64,000 nt of DNA from Sphingobacterium haloxyli (lineage in GTDB: Bacteria > Bacteroidota > Bacteroidia > Sphingobacteriales > Sphingobacteriaceae): NCBI RefSeq assembly GCF_002980525.1, contig NZ_PVBQ01000002.1:124001-188000 (forward strand). The letters are read 5' to 3'. Made by a program: the position numbers and the translations under genes. The number at the start of each line of letters is the position of its first letter. Position 1 is the first letter of the stretch. Of the stretch, positions 1-8,972 are shown piece after piece. Below the pieces are notes generated by a model. It had not been told where the DNA came from. It was given only the letters and a program-made list of their open reading frames with translations, and searched no databases.

Positions 1-807
1 GCGTCGTTAACCTATACAGAAAAGCTGAATAACGGGTTTGGGTTTTCGATACGACCGGGCTTTACTTACAACAAGAATGAGATTTTGAGCCTTGTAGGAG
101 GGCCTTACGCCGGTAGCGGTGCTGTCCGCAACCAAGTGGGTTCAAGTATCGGTAGCTTCTTTGGGTACCGAACGGACGGTTTATTGCAGGCAGAAGATTT
201 CTATGACAATGGAGAGCCAATGATTGCGGTCAGAAGCCACTTGTCAGCCCCTGGTGATATTAAATACATCGATATCAATCAGGATGGACAGATTGATGAA
301 GCTGATCAAACAATCATTGGTGATCCTATGCCCCGCGTTAACTTCTTTTCCAACTTTAGGTTTGATTACAAAAATTTCGACTTGGAGTTTTTACTTCAGG
401 GTACCGGCAAGAGTGATGCCATGCTGACGGGAATGTTTGCGCTTCCGCTCGATGGGATAGCCGATGGTGGCGTGCCTACAACTTATTACGCAGATAACTA
501 TTGGACACCCGATCGAACCGATGCGCGTTTTCCACGCTTAAATGTTAGCCCGAGTGATAACCGTATGGCATCCGACTTCTGGTTCCAGAATGGAGCCTAT
601 GTGCGTGTGAAGTTCATCCAGTTGGGCTACACACTACACCAGCACTTGGCCAACAGACTTAAGCTTTCCGGACTACGCGTGTTTTTGAACGCACAGAACC
701 CCATGACCTTCACGAGTATGAAATTAGTGGATCCGGAAAGTCGGGGTGATCAATGGAAGCATAGTATCATGGCAACATATTCAGTAGGAGCAAGTATAAG
801 ATTTTAA
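1..807 (+). CDS. SusC/RagA-type TonB-linked outer-membrane protein, C-terminal part (5' end outside window)
   Basis: The frame is open from base 1, so only the last 268 residues of a roughly 1000-residue protein are present. SusC proteins are outer-membrane barrels that import oligomers together with a SusD lipoprotein lid. The visible part has the usual late-barrel features: an acidic loop DINQDGQIDEADQ followed by TIIGDP, a strand ending LLQGTG, and a final strand ending in Phe (GASIRF). The SusD gene starts 3 bases after the stop, so the two are one transcription unit. The substrate cannot be read from this fragment; the two following EEP-fold lipoproteins hint at a phosphodiester-containing compound, which is inference. 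Confidence 0.93.
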   Translation, partial: ASLTYTEKLNNGFGFSIRPGFTYNKNEILSLVGGPYAGSGAVRNQVGSSIGSFFGYRTDGLLQAEDFYDNGEPMIAVRSHLSAPGDIKYIDINQDGQIDEADQTIIGDPMPRVNFFSNFRFDYKNFDLEFLLQGTGKSDAMLTGMFALPLDGIADGGVPTTYYADNYWTPDRTDARFPRLNVSPSDNRMASDFWFQNGAYVRVKFIQLGYTLHQHLANRLKLSGLRVFLNAQNPMTFTSMKLVDPESRGDQWKHSIMATYSVGASIRF

Positions 808-810
808 AAA

Positions 811-2409
811 ATGAACAAACGATATATTTATTCAGCATGTTTAGCAGTTGGTTTGTTGATAACAACTAGTTGTGAGAAATTTTTGGTGCAGGACCACCCT
901 ACCAGCGTATACGATGAGCTGTGGTGGAACACAGCCGCAGACGCGGAGCTGGGGCTCTACAGGTGCTATGTCGGCATTCCGCATGGTCTTTCGGGGCGGC
1001 AGATTATGTTTCTGGACGCCCTGAGCGACCAGCTTGTGGCACGGCAAGATACGCGTGGCGAATACGAAGCGTACGTCAGAGGGATACAGGCGTCGAACTG
1101 GGATAGAGCCAACCATATTTATATGGACAACTACAAAACCATCCGACGAACAAATCGCCTGCTCGAAAATATCGGTCGCGTGTATATGGAAGAGTGGAAA
1201 CGGGAGCGATTTATTTTGGAAGGCAGGGCACTAAGGGCGTATTATCACATGGAGCTCCTGATGCTATTTGGGGGGGTGCCGATCGTAACCACCGCGCTCA
1301 GTCCGGAGAATAGCTATATGAAGCGAAACACAGAAGAAGAAGTGTATGCGTTTGCCATGTCCGAGCTGAAGGCCTGTGCAGAAAAGCTTCCTGCGCGCTA
1401 CGATTTCGCCGACCGTACACGCATCACATCCGGGATTGCCTACGCACTGATGGCTAGGCTAGCTTTATTTTTCCATGATTACGAAGCTGCAAGAGAGGCA
1501 TCATTAAAGGTGATAGAATCGGGAGAGTATGAGCTTTATCGCGCACCAAATCCATCCGATAGTTATACGAATCTGTTTCGTTACGCCGGCGAAGAAAACA
1601 AAGAACGGATTTTCTTTCGGGATCAGGGAAGTAGTGGCGCGTTTACAGCAATCGGCATGCCCAGCGAGGGCGGACTAAGTGTCCTATCGCCGACGGCCGC
1701 TATCGTCGATACGTATCAGCTCAAGGACGGCCGAAATTTAAACGAGCTTTCTGCAGATTCTATTGCGCTATTTCATCGCGACCCCAATCATAAGGATATG
1801 CGCGACCCCAGACTGAAAGCGTCTATATTTTTAGTGGGCGATACCTTTATGAGCTCTACCTTAAATCCGTTTGATAACTCCGGTGTTAACGCCAATCGTT
1901 TGGGGATCCAATATTCCACGGCTACCGGCTACTGGGTGAAAAAGTATCTCGATGAACGGGATAAGGAGAATACATCCAGCACAAGGATCCTTGATTTTAT
2001 GATTATTCGTTATGCAGAAGTACTATTGAACTATGCCGAAGCCCTTGTCGAACTCGATGAATGGAATCATCCGGATGTGCTCTATTACGTCAACTTGGTG
2101 CGTAATCGTGCCGGTATGCCAAGTGCGACGCTAAGTAAATACGATTCAAAGGAAAAAATGCGTGCGCTTATCCGTCAGGAAAGGTCCGTGGAGTTGGCAT
2201 TCGAAGGCGTTCATTATTTTGACATCCGACGCTGGGGAACATGGAAAGAGGTGATGAACGGTACGGTATATGGTGCCGTCGATCCAGAAACCGGAAGGAA
2301 AGTCGAAGTGGAAACCCGTACGACGAATGGTGACCGTTCCTTTTGGTGGCCTATCCCGGAAGTGGAAATTTTGTCGAATCCTAATATGGAACAAAATCCC
2401 GGTTACTAA
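811..2409 (+). CDS. SusD/RagB family nutrient-binding outer-membrane lipoprotein
   Basis: 532 residues. It has a lipoprotein signal with lipobox TTSC (lipidated Cys21), then the all-helical TPR-like SusD fold. Recognisable family marks are the helix with EGRALRAYYHMELLMLFGGV (about 130-150), the region around RYAEVLLNYAEAL (about 400), and the C-terminal pattern with FDIRRWGTWK, WWPIPEVEI and the ending NPNMEQNPGY. SusD proteins sit on the cell surface over the SusC pore and bind the substrate. The gene lies 3 bases after the SusC stop and 32 bases before an EEP-fold lipoprotein gene, so a susC-susD-effector operon is likely. Confidence 0.95.
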   Translation: MNKRYIYSACLAVGLLITTSCEKFLVQDHPTSVYDELWWNTAADAELGLYRCYVGIPHGLSGRQIMFLDALSDQLVARQDTRGEYEAYVRGIQASNWDRANHIYMDNYKTIRRTNRLLENIGRVYMEEWKRERFILEGRALRAYYHMELLMLFGGVPIVTTALSPENSYMKRNTEEEVYAFAMSELKACAEKLPARYDFADRTRITSGIAYALMARLALFFHDYEAAREASLKVIESGEYELYRAPNPSDSYTNLFRYAGEENKERIFFRDQGSSGAFTAIGMPSEGGLSVLSPTAAIVDTYQLKDGRNLNELSADSIALFHRDPNHKDMRDPRLKASIFLVGDTFMSSTLNPFDNSGVNANRLGIQYSTATGYWVKKYLDERDKENTSSTRILDFMIIRYAEVLLNYAEALVELDEWNHPDVLYYVNLVRNRAGMPSATLSKYDSKEKMRALIRQERSVELAFEGVHYFDIRRWGTWKEVMNGTVYGAVDPETGRKVEVETRTTNGDRSFWWPIPEVEILSNPNMEQNPGY

Positions 2410-2441
2410 TTATTGAAAATTATACTTTAAAGATACATGTT

Positions 2442-3320
2442 ATGAAAACTTCATTAAGTTTCTTGTTTATATGCCTGATGCTCGTTTCTTCATGCAGTAA
2501 AGCGCCTTGGGAAAGTTATGTCGCGCCGGTGGATCCAAATCCACCGACGCCCGGAGCAACAAATCCTGATGATGATAATGACGAAGAAGAGAAAAATCCG
2601 AACAACATCAAAATTATTTCTATCGGCATAAACAATGCGAATGCCGACTACTCGGCCATTACTCAATTAATAAATAGTGAACAAGCGGATTTAGTCGTGT
2701 TGCGGGAAGTTGATAAAAATAATACGCGTACGGGCATCAGCATCAATCAAGCGGAGGTTATCGCAACCGATGTGGGTATGCAGTATGTGTTTGCGCCGCA
2801 GCTTGATAACTACCGGGAAGGACAGTTCGGATTAGCGGTATTGTCAAAATTGCCAATCGAAGAATCCTCGGTTATGAAATTGCCCGTAGATCCTGCTGTA
2901 AACGGGGATGAACGTCCGTTCGCATACCTGAAAGTCAATTTTAGCAGAGACATCGATATAGCCTTTATTGGCGTCCACTTAGACGATGGAAGCAATGCGA
3001 ATAGGAGAAATCATAACCGACCTTTACAGGCGGAAACCATCGTAAATTTCATTAAGGATATGGATATCCCCGTTTTTGTTGCCGGCAATTTCTTTTTTCA
3101 GAATGAAGGATCGGATATGCTACCGACCGTCTTGACAGATGAAATGACACCGGGTTGCCGCCCTTGTGAAGCGACGGTAAACCAGCACGGAGGAGACTTT
3201 ATTGCGGACCATATTTTGTATAAGAATATCGATACACAAAAATTAGTCGATTATCGATTGGGGCCCTCTATCAGCAGTCGACGACCGGCAATTGCAGAGT
3301 TTAAAATTATTACAGAATAA
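2442..3320 (+). CDS. Lipoprotein of the endonuclease/exonuclease/phosphatase fold with degraded active site
   Basis: 292 residues: lipobox VSSC (Cys18), an acidic Pro/Asp/Glu-rich linker (about 25-53), then an EEP-type domain. Recognisable motifs are LREVD (Glu89, the metal-binding Glu), GLAVLSK (130-136) and GVHLDD (His179). The catalytic GDxN motif is replaced by AGNFFF (214-219). The terminal SDHxP motif is replaced by SSRRP (278-282), so the usual catalytic Asp, Asn and His are gone. The next gene has all of these motifs intact. The protein is therefore probably a non-catalytic paralogue, perhaps a binding protein or one with altered chemistry. The reading frame itself is undamaged, which argues against simple decay. 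Confidence 0.8.
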   Translation: MKTSLSFLFICLMLVSSCSKAPWESYVAPVDPNPPTPGATNPDDDNDEEEKNPNNIKIISIGINNANADYSAITQLINSEQADLVVLREVDKNNTRTGISINQAEVIATDVGMQYVFAPQLDNYREGQFGLAVLSKLPIEESSVMKLPVDPAVNGDERPFAYLKVNFSRDIDIAFIGVHLDDGSNANRRNHNRPLQAETIVNFIKDMDIPVFVAGNFFFQNEGSDMLPTVLTDEMTPGCRPCEATVNQHGGDFIADHILYKNIDTQKLVDYRLGPSISSRRPAIAEFKIITE

Positions 3321-3349
3321 GTGACAAGTTGTGGTTAAAAATAGTGACT

Positions 3350-4201
3350 ATGCGTAAATACATGTATGGGTTTGTTCTGTTGCTCGGAATAAGTATTTCC
3401 TGCCAAAAGAATGAAACCGCCGGTCCAGAGGAAGACGGAGGCAATCCAAAAGGTGAGTCGACGTTTGTTGTTGCCAGTTATAACATCCTGCACGACACAG
3501 ACGCTATACCGGCGCATTATCAATGGAGCAGAAGAAAAGATTTGTTAATAAAACAGGTCGTAGATCGGGAGATAGATATCTTGTGTCTCCAAGAGGATCA
3601 AGCAAACCAAGCGGCGGATATTCAAAGAGCAACCGGGCTGCAGATAGTAGGGACATCCAAAAGAATACTCTATGATGGACAGCGATTTGCTGTGCGCAGC
3701 GAAGGACGTTTCTATTTGTCTGAAACACCGGAGAAAAGCTCGTACGGTTGGGACGCGGCAGTAATTAGGTTATGTAACTGGGCGCTCTTTAATGACCGGA
3801 ATACAGGGCGTAACTTCTTTGTATTCAACGCGCATTTCGATCATATAGGTGTCGAGGCACGGGAGAAATCTGCACTGCTCATGAAAGAAAGAATCGATTT
3901 TATGACCAACGGGCAACCCGTGATTTTGACAGGTGACATGAACGCCTTACCGGGCAGCATGCCGATCCTCACGCTGACACGCTTCCTTAATGATAGCCGA
4001 GCTATCAGTGAAACCGAGCCGGAAGGACCGATCGGTACATATAACGGAATGAATAACGATCGCGCCTATGAAGGTCGTATTGATTATGTTTTTACAAGTA
4101 GCCACTTTCGGGTTAATGAATACGCGGTACTACAGGATGAAACTGATGGGATTTTTCCTTCAGATCATTTTCCCGTTATCACGAAATTGGAGCTTAAATA
4201 A
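3350..4201 (+). CDS. Endonuclease/exonuclease/phosphatase family lipoprotein (intact active site)
   Basis: 283 residues from the ATG at 3350. A TTG 21 bases upstream is in frame but would put extra residues before the signal peptide, so I prefer the ATG. Lipobox SISC (Cys18). All EEP motifs are present: SYNIL (Asn45), LQED (Glu82), NAHFDH (His162), TGDMN (Asp196, Asn198), RIDYVF (Asp245) and SDHFP (Asp272, His273). The family is metal-dependent and cleaves phosphodiesters or phosphomonoesters, including nucleic acids, sphingomyelin and inositol phosphates. The substrate here is unknown. It is the last gene of the susC-susD-EEP-EEP unit and is followed by a strong hairpin. Confidence 0.88.
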   Translation: MRKYMYGFVLLLGISISCQKNETAGPEEDGGNPKGESTFVVASYNILHDTDAIPAHYQWSRRKDLLIKQVVDREIDILCLQEDQANQAADIQRATGLQIVGTSKRILYDGQRFAVRSEGRFYLSETPEKSSYGWDAAVIRLCNWALFNDRNTGRNFFVFNAHFDHIGVEAREKSALLMKERIDFMTNGQPVILTGDMNALPGSMPILTLTRFLNDSRAISETEPEGPIGTYNGMNNDRAYEGRIDYVFTSSHFRVNEYAVLQDETDGIFPSDHFPVITKLELK

Positions 4202-4207
4202 ATTAAA

Positions 4208-4241
4208 AAACCCTTGGTCTAGACAAGCAGACCAAGGGTTT
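4208..4241. terminator. Bidirectional Rho-independent terminator
   Basis: A perfect 13-bp stem, AAACCCTTGGTCT (4208-4220) with AGACCAAGGGTTT (4229-4241), and an 8-base loop. It is A-rich on the left and T-rich on the right, so it can stop transcription both from the EEP operon (+) and from the interrupted small gene on the minus strand. Confidence 0.9.
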
Positions 4242-4259
4242 AGCTTTTAATCAAGCAGC

Positions 4260-4448
4260 TCAATCCACTTCTAGCGTATCCAGTTCCATCAAAAAAGCAT
4301 TTAAATGTTGTGAGGTAGAACGAGCGACTGCTTGTAATTGATTAATCATCTGCGCTCGGGCATATAAATCATCCGCGCGATATGTTCCACCTTTGGTGAA
4401 GTTGACGGACTTCGCGGCAGCGTCCTTATCGTCTTCAAACTGCTACAT
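4260..4448 (-). pseudogene. Small gene with a stop at codon 2 (60-residue open frame)
   Basis: On the minus strand ATG (4446-4448) is followed at once by TAG (4443-4445). A clean 60-codon frame then runs to TGA at 4260-4262. The peptide begins QFEDDKDAAAKSVNFTKGG and ends LNAFLMELDTLEVD. It looks like a real soluble helical protein, and its stop lies 18 bases before a bidirectional terminator, as expected for a true gene. A single base change (CAG or AAG to TAG) at codon 2 would explain the structure. There is no other ATG, GTG or TTG start in frame before residue 32. I do not recognise the family. Confidence 0.5.
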
Positions 4449-4529
4449 AACCAAGCGTTCACATAGATAAATATTTTTTATTGCGTAAACTAAAGTTTCA
4501 ACAGCGAAAAGAAAAAGGTTCAGACTTTG

Positions 4530-4537
4530 TACTTTTG
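4530..4537 (+). promoter_or_regulatory. Minus-7 box TACTTTTG of the threonine aldolase gene
   Basis: It matches the Bacteroidota TAnnTTTG element. Transcription would begin near 4544, which rules out the upstream TTG at 4537 and favours ATG 4552 or 4561 as the start. No convincing minus-33 TTTG was seen at the right distance. Confidence 0.5.
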
Positions 4538-4560
4538 TGTTGTTAAAATCCATGCACAAC

Positions 4561-5604
4561 ATGTACAGTTTCAAAAATGACTACGCCGAAGGCGCACATC
4601 CGGATATCTTGCAAAAATTAATAGCGACCAATCTTGTACAGCACGACGGTTATGGTGAAGACGAATATTCTGTAGAGGCTAAGGAAGTACTTCGACAAAA
4701 GATACAAAACCCCGATGCAGCTATTTATTTTGTTTCGGGCGGCACACAAACGAATCTAATCGTCATATCTTCGCTGTTACGGCCGCACGAAGCTGTTATT
4801 AGTGCGAATACAGGGCATATTTACGCGAATGAGGCGGGTGCAATCGAGGCTACCGGGCATCGGGTAATTACCGTTGATACAGAAGATGGTAAAGTGGCTC
4901 CTGCTGCTATCGAAAACATATTGCAAGCGTATTTGCTTAGGCCGCATGTTGTAAAACCTAAGCTGGTATACCTATCTAATTCGACGGAAATTGGTACAAT
5001 ATATAAAAAATCAGAGCTTGAGCAATTGTCGGCCTATTGTCGATCAAAAGACTTATATCTCTTTTTAGACGGAGCTAGATTAGGACATGCCCTTACCGCG
5101 GAGGGCAACGACCTGACCTTATCCGATGTTTCCCGTTATACAGATGTCTTTTATATTGGGGGCACGAAAAATGGCGCATTACTCGGCGAGGCAATTGTTT
5201 TCGGTAATTCGGATCTGGCGAAGGATTTGGATTACATGTTAAAGCAAAAGGGAGCTTTATTGGCGAAAGGACGCCTATTAGGTATCCAATTTCTGGAATT
5301 GTTTAAAGACGATTTATACTTCTCGTTGGCAAAGCACGCCAACAAAATGGCGATGAAAGTAGCCCGCGCGATAAAAAAATTAGGCTACGATTTCCTTACA
5401 GAGCCTGTCACTAACCAAATTTTCCCCATTCTTCCCAACGATGTCGTTGAAAAGCTTGCAAAAAGGTATGCATTTTATGTCTGGAAAACCATCGATGCGG
5501 ATCTTGTAGCTATACGCCTAATCACTTCCTGGGCAACCGACGAAGATAAAGTAGACGCATTTATTGCTGAGTTGGAAACTGCAAGTGTACCGATTAAGCG
5601 ATAA
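4561..5604 (+). CDS. ltaE: Low-specificity L-threonine aldolase (PLP-dependent)
   Basis: 347 residues from ATG 4561, an N-terminus MYSFKNDYAEGAHP that is typical of the family; ATG 4552 is also possible. The enzyme splits L-threonine or allo-threonine into glycine and acetaldehyde. The fold-type I PLP signature is clear: SGGTQTN (59-65), LFLDGARLG (167-175, Asp170 to the pyridine nitrogen) and FYIGGTKNG, with the Schiff-base Lys203. Cytosolic, no signal peptide. It appears monocistronic. Its stop overlaps the convergent acetyltransferase gene by 11 bases. Confidence 0.93.
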   Translation: MYSFKNDYAEGAHPDILQKLIATNLVQHDGYGEDEYSVEAKEVLRQKIQNPDAAIYFVSGGTQTNLIVISSLLRPHEAVISANTGHIYANEAGAIEATGHRVITVDTEDGKVAPAAIENILQAYLLRPHVVKPKLVYLSNSTEIGTIYKKSELEQLSAYCRSKDLYLFLDGARLGHALTAEGNDLTLSDVSRYTDVFYIGGTKNGALLGEAIVFGNSDLAKDLDYMLKQKGALLAKGRLLGIQFLELFKDDLYFSLAKHANKMAMKVARAIKKLGYDFLTEPVTNQIFPILPNDVVEKLAKRYAFYVWKTIDADLVAIRLITSWATDEDKVDAFIAELETASVPIKR

Positions 5605-6100
5605 TTTTTTCAAAAGCGCGTCGTGGTGTACCCCGAAACGTTACCTCTCCACAATAGGTATATCCCATCTTTTCAAAGATACTGAGCATGCCGGGGTTAT
5701 CAAAGTTTGTATCAGCTCGCAGACTTGGGATATTGTGCTGTCTTGTGAAATCTTCGATATGAAGCAGCAGTTTTTGCGCAAGCCCCCTACCCAAATAGTG
5801 TTCAGAGATGGCAACGCGGTGGTAAACCACAAAATCTCCCTTTGTAAGCCATTTGCCCTTTATGTGGGCATATTCTGGTTCGTCATTTATTAATATGGCG
5901 CAGTAGCCCACGATAGTATCGCCGTCCGCTAATACATATCCATTTCCCTTTTCAATATCCGTGCTGATAACAGCAGGATTTGGGTAGCCATCCTGCCATT
6001 GATTGCTTCCATCTTCTTTTCTCCGTTGGATAGCATGTTCCAGAATTTGCCAGATATGAACAGCATCTTCTGGCTTTGCTTGTCTAAACGCGTATTTCAT
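5594..6100 (-). CDS. GNAT family N-acetyltransferase
   Basis: 168 residues, a single GNAT domain. The acetyl-CoA binding motif is HYLGRGLA (101-108, the Q/RxxGxG/A element), preceded by the beta-4 strand VVYHRVAI. The C-terminal FEKMGYTYCGEV is the usual closing strand (xxGFxxxG pattern). The acceptor is unknown. It is convergent with the threonine aldolase, and the two coding ends overlap by 11 bases, so there is no room for a separate terminator between them. Confidence 0.88.
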   Translation of the reverse strand: MKYAFRQAKPEDAVHIWQILEHAIQRRKEDGSNQWQDGYPNPAVISTDIEKGNGYVLADGDTIVGYCAILINDEPEYAHIKGKWLTKGDFVVYHRVAISEHYLGRGLAQKLLLHIEDFTRQHNIPSLRADTNFDNPGMLSIFEKMGYTYCGEVTFRGTPRRAFEKIIA

Positions 6101-6238
6101 GTGATATCAATTTAATTGGATCGGACACCGTCGCTCCTGCTCTTACTTTTGATGGTTTGAATTTACGACTTTATTACATATGTACAACAACTGAGGATTT
6201 TGTATTTGCTAAAGTTAACGGACAGTGCTATTTCGCTT

Positions 6239-6967
6239 TTATTTCTTGTCCGTAATGTATATTTCCAATAGCCCGTTATCTGATTTCAAACGTATGTCAT
6301 AGCCCGTTTGTTCTACTAATCTTACCGGAAGCATGTTTTCTGTTTCAAAATCGGTGCTGTTGAGTTGTTCTTTGGGTTTGTGGCCTCTGCTCATTTCTTT
6401 GGATTTCGCGAGGTAGTAAACGTCTCCTTCTACATTGAGGACCTTAAACCAACCGAAGCGACCTTCCATCCCCAACGGGTTTCCTTTTTCTTTATAGAGC
6501 TCGTACCGACCAAAGTAGATGTCGTCCACTAGAGGGGCCTGCTCCATCGCAAGGTGCTTTTCAGATTTTGCCGGAGGTGGCTTTACGGAATCATAAATTA
6601 CGTAACCGAATACACCCATGAAGAGAAGAACAAATAGCCACCCGACAACGGTGATTTTAAACACAAAAGGAGGCTTGGGAGTGTCTAGTGCCTTCTGTTG
6701 ATAATATTCCTTCATTTGAGGTGTCCAAAGCCGTTTCGGAATCCGTTTGTTCTCCACGGAGTCCCAGTATTCACCAAAGGTTTTCTTCGTATATACGGTA
6801 TAGAGAATCGTCCGTGCTTTATTTCGGTAAACGCCTAGTACCATCGGGTTTCCTTGGTTTTTAGGGTTTTGTAGGTTGTCCGTATGATGCGTCGATTGTT
6901 CTATTTTTTGAATGTGAAAAAACATGGCCTTTATGTTTGTTGTACGTACTACCACGAAAGTCGCCAT
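6239..6967 (-). CDS. Unknown single-pass membrane protein
   Basis: Up to 242 residues. I do not recognise the family. There is one clear transmembrane segment (about 103-126), a basic cytoplasmic N-terminal part rich in Lys, Tyr and Trp, and a C-terminal domain of about 110 residues that would lie in the periplasm (YFGRYELYKEKGN, YYLAKSKEM). The start is uncertain. ATG codons at 6967, 6925 and 6844 are all in frame, and the conserved-looking part begins around the last (MVLGVYRNKARTI). Monocistronic, in divergent orientation to the TPR regulator. Confidence 0.6.
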   Translation of the reverse strand: MATFVVVRTTNIKAMFFHIQKIEQSTHHTDNLQNPKNQGNPMVLGVYRNKARTILYTVYTKKTFGEYWDSVENKRIPKRLWTPQMKEYYQQKALDTPKPPFVFKITVVGWLFVLLFMGVFGYVIYDSVKPPPAKSEKHLAMEQAPLVDDIYFGRYELYKEKGNPLGMEGRFGWFKVLNVEGDVYYLAKSKEMSRGHKPKEQLNSTDFETENMLPVRLVEQTGYDIRLKSDNGLLEIYITDKK

Positions 6968-7160
6968 AAAAATTTGAAGTATAATAATGAAACGTATAAC
7001 AAAGTATCTATCGGTGTTACGGATGTATATACAAAATATCTACAATTTTTTATGTTGTTGATTTATAGTTTATAAGCGATTTTGCAATCTTGAAATTATG
7101 GTGCGCTATTTTATATTAACATTTTATTTTGGTTATCTTGTTCTTTTGTAGATAACTTTT

Positions 7161-8969
7161 ATGATGTTGACCAAAATATTTTTGTTTATTACTCTTTTCT
7201 TGATCTGTTCCTTAGGACATGCGCAGTATATTCTGCCAATTACACAGCAAACACTGGATACATTGGATGAGCTCCAATTGCGCAATAAATCTCCGGAAGC
7301 ATTTACCGTCTTGGAAAAAGCGATAAAGGATACGGACTCTCCCACGGATTTAGCGTATTTGTACGCGCATCAAAGTGGTATGTACATCGCCGTGGATAGC
7401 CTGTTGAAAGGGAAAAAGTTATTGGATCTCAGCATGGAAAATGCAGAAAAATCGAAGAGTCCACACGCTAAGGCCATCGCTTACCGCGCTAAAGCCTACC
7501 TAAGTAATATACTCAATCTTCCGGATGCTGTCGTAGAAGATGCGCTGACGGGGTTGAAATATGTCGAAGATAGTGACGATGACTTGTTGACGAAATATCA
7601 CCTTCATTATCTTCTGTATAGCGCTTACAGCAAATGGGATGATGAAGGAAAGATGGAAAAATATATCCGTATTTGCCAACAGTATGCACTTTTAGCAAGC
7701 AATATTAATCTGCAAGCGAACGTAAACAATGGTATGTCCAGTATGTTTCTTGCTCGATATAAAGCATCCGGTCAACAAAATTTATTGGATAGTAGTTATC
7801 ACTATTTGGATAGGGCGTTAACATTATATCAGCGGTCGCCCGATAAAATCAGTGGCAATACGTCGGTTATCACCTGCATCAATCTGGCAAATTACTTTCT
7901 GGAGTTTTCCGAAGAGGATTTGATGACCCGCCGTCAAAAGGCCTATCCATATCTCGATCTGGCAGAGGAGAAGCTTCAGCGTGCGGACGCAAGTTCAGAA
8001 AAATGGATTAATGTATATGGCATTAAAAGTGGCTTCGCGAAAAAGGAAGGGGATTTTGTGCTTGCGGAACACTATCTCCTGCAGGGATTGAGTCAGTTGA
8101 TGAATTCCAGCAGAAATCATTTTAAACTGGAGTATGCGGTCAACAAGGATCTAAAAGAGATCGCATTAAAGAATAATGACGTAAAAAAAGCGTTGACGTA
8201 TCAGCAAAGGGCAGAGGATTTGCTAAAAAAGTCTTTTGATGAACAGCAACTCTTCAATGCCCAAAAACTGGAAGTCCAATATGAAACGGAGAAAAAGGAT
8301 CAGCAACTGAAATTGTTGGGGGAGCGGGAGGTATTCCGTAAGAAACAAAACTACATGTACGGCGGGATCGCGGTAGCTTTGTTATTCGGGTTTATTTTCA
8401 TGTTTGTTTCCTATCATTTTAGACTAAAATATGCAGTTGAAAGAGAAACAAAGCTGGCCAAGGAAAAGGAAGATGCGGAACATCAAGCAGCAATGGAATT
8501 AAAAATTGAGAAAGAGGAGCAAGCTAGGCTAAAAGCTGAACAGGAGCTATTGGACCTAAAACGGCAACAGTTGGAAAAAGAAGCACTGGCAAATTCATTA
8601 ATTATCGACCATAAAAACGATATGTTGAAGCAGATACAAGGCAAAATTCGAGAAGGCGATACTTCCGATATCCGAAAACTGCTGAAAGAAGAAATGCTAC
8701 TACGGGCAGATTTTGATGATGTTAAGAAGCAAATCCAGGAGCTCCACCCGACTTTTTTCCAGCAGCTGACGGAGAAAGCAGTCCATAAGCTTACGCCGCT
8801 CGACCTGAAATACTGTGCGTATATCTATCTCCAGATGACGACCAAGCAGATCGCTCAGGCATTACACGTAGAACCACAGAGTGTCCGGATGTTCAAATAC
8901 AGGCTGAAACAGAAATTTGGCTTTGGTAAGGACGTCGACTTGGAGAAGTTCTTGTTATCCCTGTCTTGA
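7161..8969 (+). CDS. TPR-repeat membrane protein with C-terminal LuxR-type HTH
   Basis: 602 residues. Signal peptide (1-21, cleavage near GHAQ), a TPR-like helical periplasmic domain (about 30-370), one transmembrane helix (about 400-420), a charged coiled coil (about 425-500), and a C-terminal winged or LuxR-like helix-turn-helix (about 544-590, MTTKQIAQALHVEPQSVRM). This layout is common in Bacteroidota one-component regulators that sense in the periplasm and act on DNA at the membrane. The target is unknown. A second in-frame ATG follows at 7164. The stop lies 3 bases from the convergent stop of the next gene. Confidence 0.85.
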   Translation: MMLTKIFLFITLFLICSLGHAQYILPITQQTLDTLDELQLRNKSPEAFTVLEKAIKDTDSPTDLAYLYAHQSGMYIAVDSLLKGKKLLDLSMENAEKSKSPHAKAIAYRAKAYLSNILNLPDAVVEDALTGLKYVEDSDDDLLTKYHLHYLLYSAYSKWDDEGKMEKYIRICQQYALLASNINLQANVNNGMSSMFLARYKASGQQNLLDSSYHYLDRALTLYQRSPDKISGNTSVITCINLANYFLEFSEEDLMTRRQKAYPYLDLAEEKLQRADASSEKWINVYGIKSGFAKKEGDFVLAEHYLLQGLSQLMNSSRNHFKLEYAVNKDLKEIALKNNDVKKALTYQQRAEDLLKKSFDEQQLFNAQKLEVQYETEKKDQQLKLLGEREVFRKKQNYMYGGIAVALLFGFIFMFVSYHFRLKYAVERETKLAKEKEDAEHQAAMELKIEKEEQARLKAEQELLDLKRQQLEKEALANSLIIDHKNDMLKQIQGKIREGDTSDIRKLLKEEMLLRADFDDVKKQIQELHPTFFQQLTEKAVHKLTPLDLKYCAYIYLQMTTKQIAQALHVEPQSVRMFKYRLKQKFGFGKDVDLEKFLLSLS

Positions 8970-8972
8970 CGG

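Larger units (their letters stand above)
4202..4560. other. Intergenic stretch between the EEP gene and threonine aldolase
   Basis: This stretch has no intact gene. It holds the bidirectional terminator (4208-4241), the interrupted small minus-strand gene (4260-4448) and a minus-7 promoter box for the threonine aldolase (4530-4537). Confidence 0.7.

Noticed and set aside
4537-4560. Upstream TTG start of the threonine aldolase
   Set aside because: It overlaps the minus-7 promoter box.
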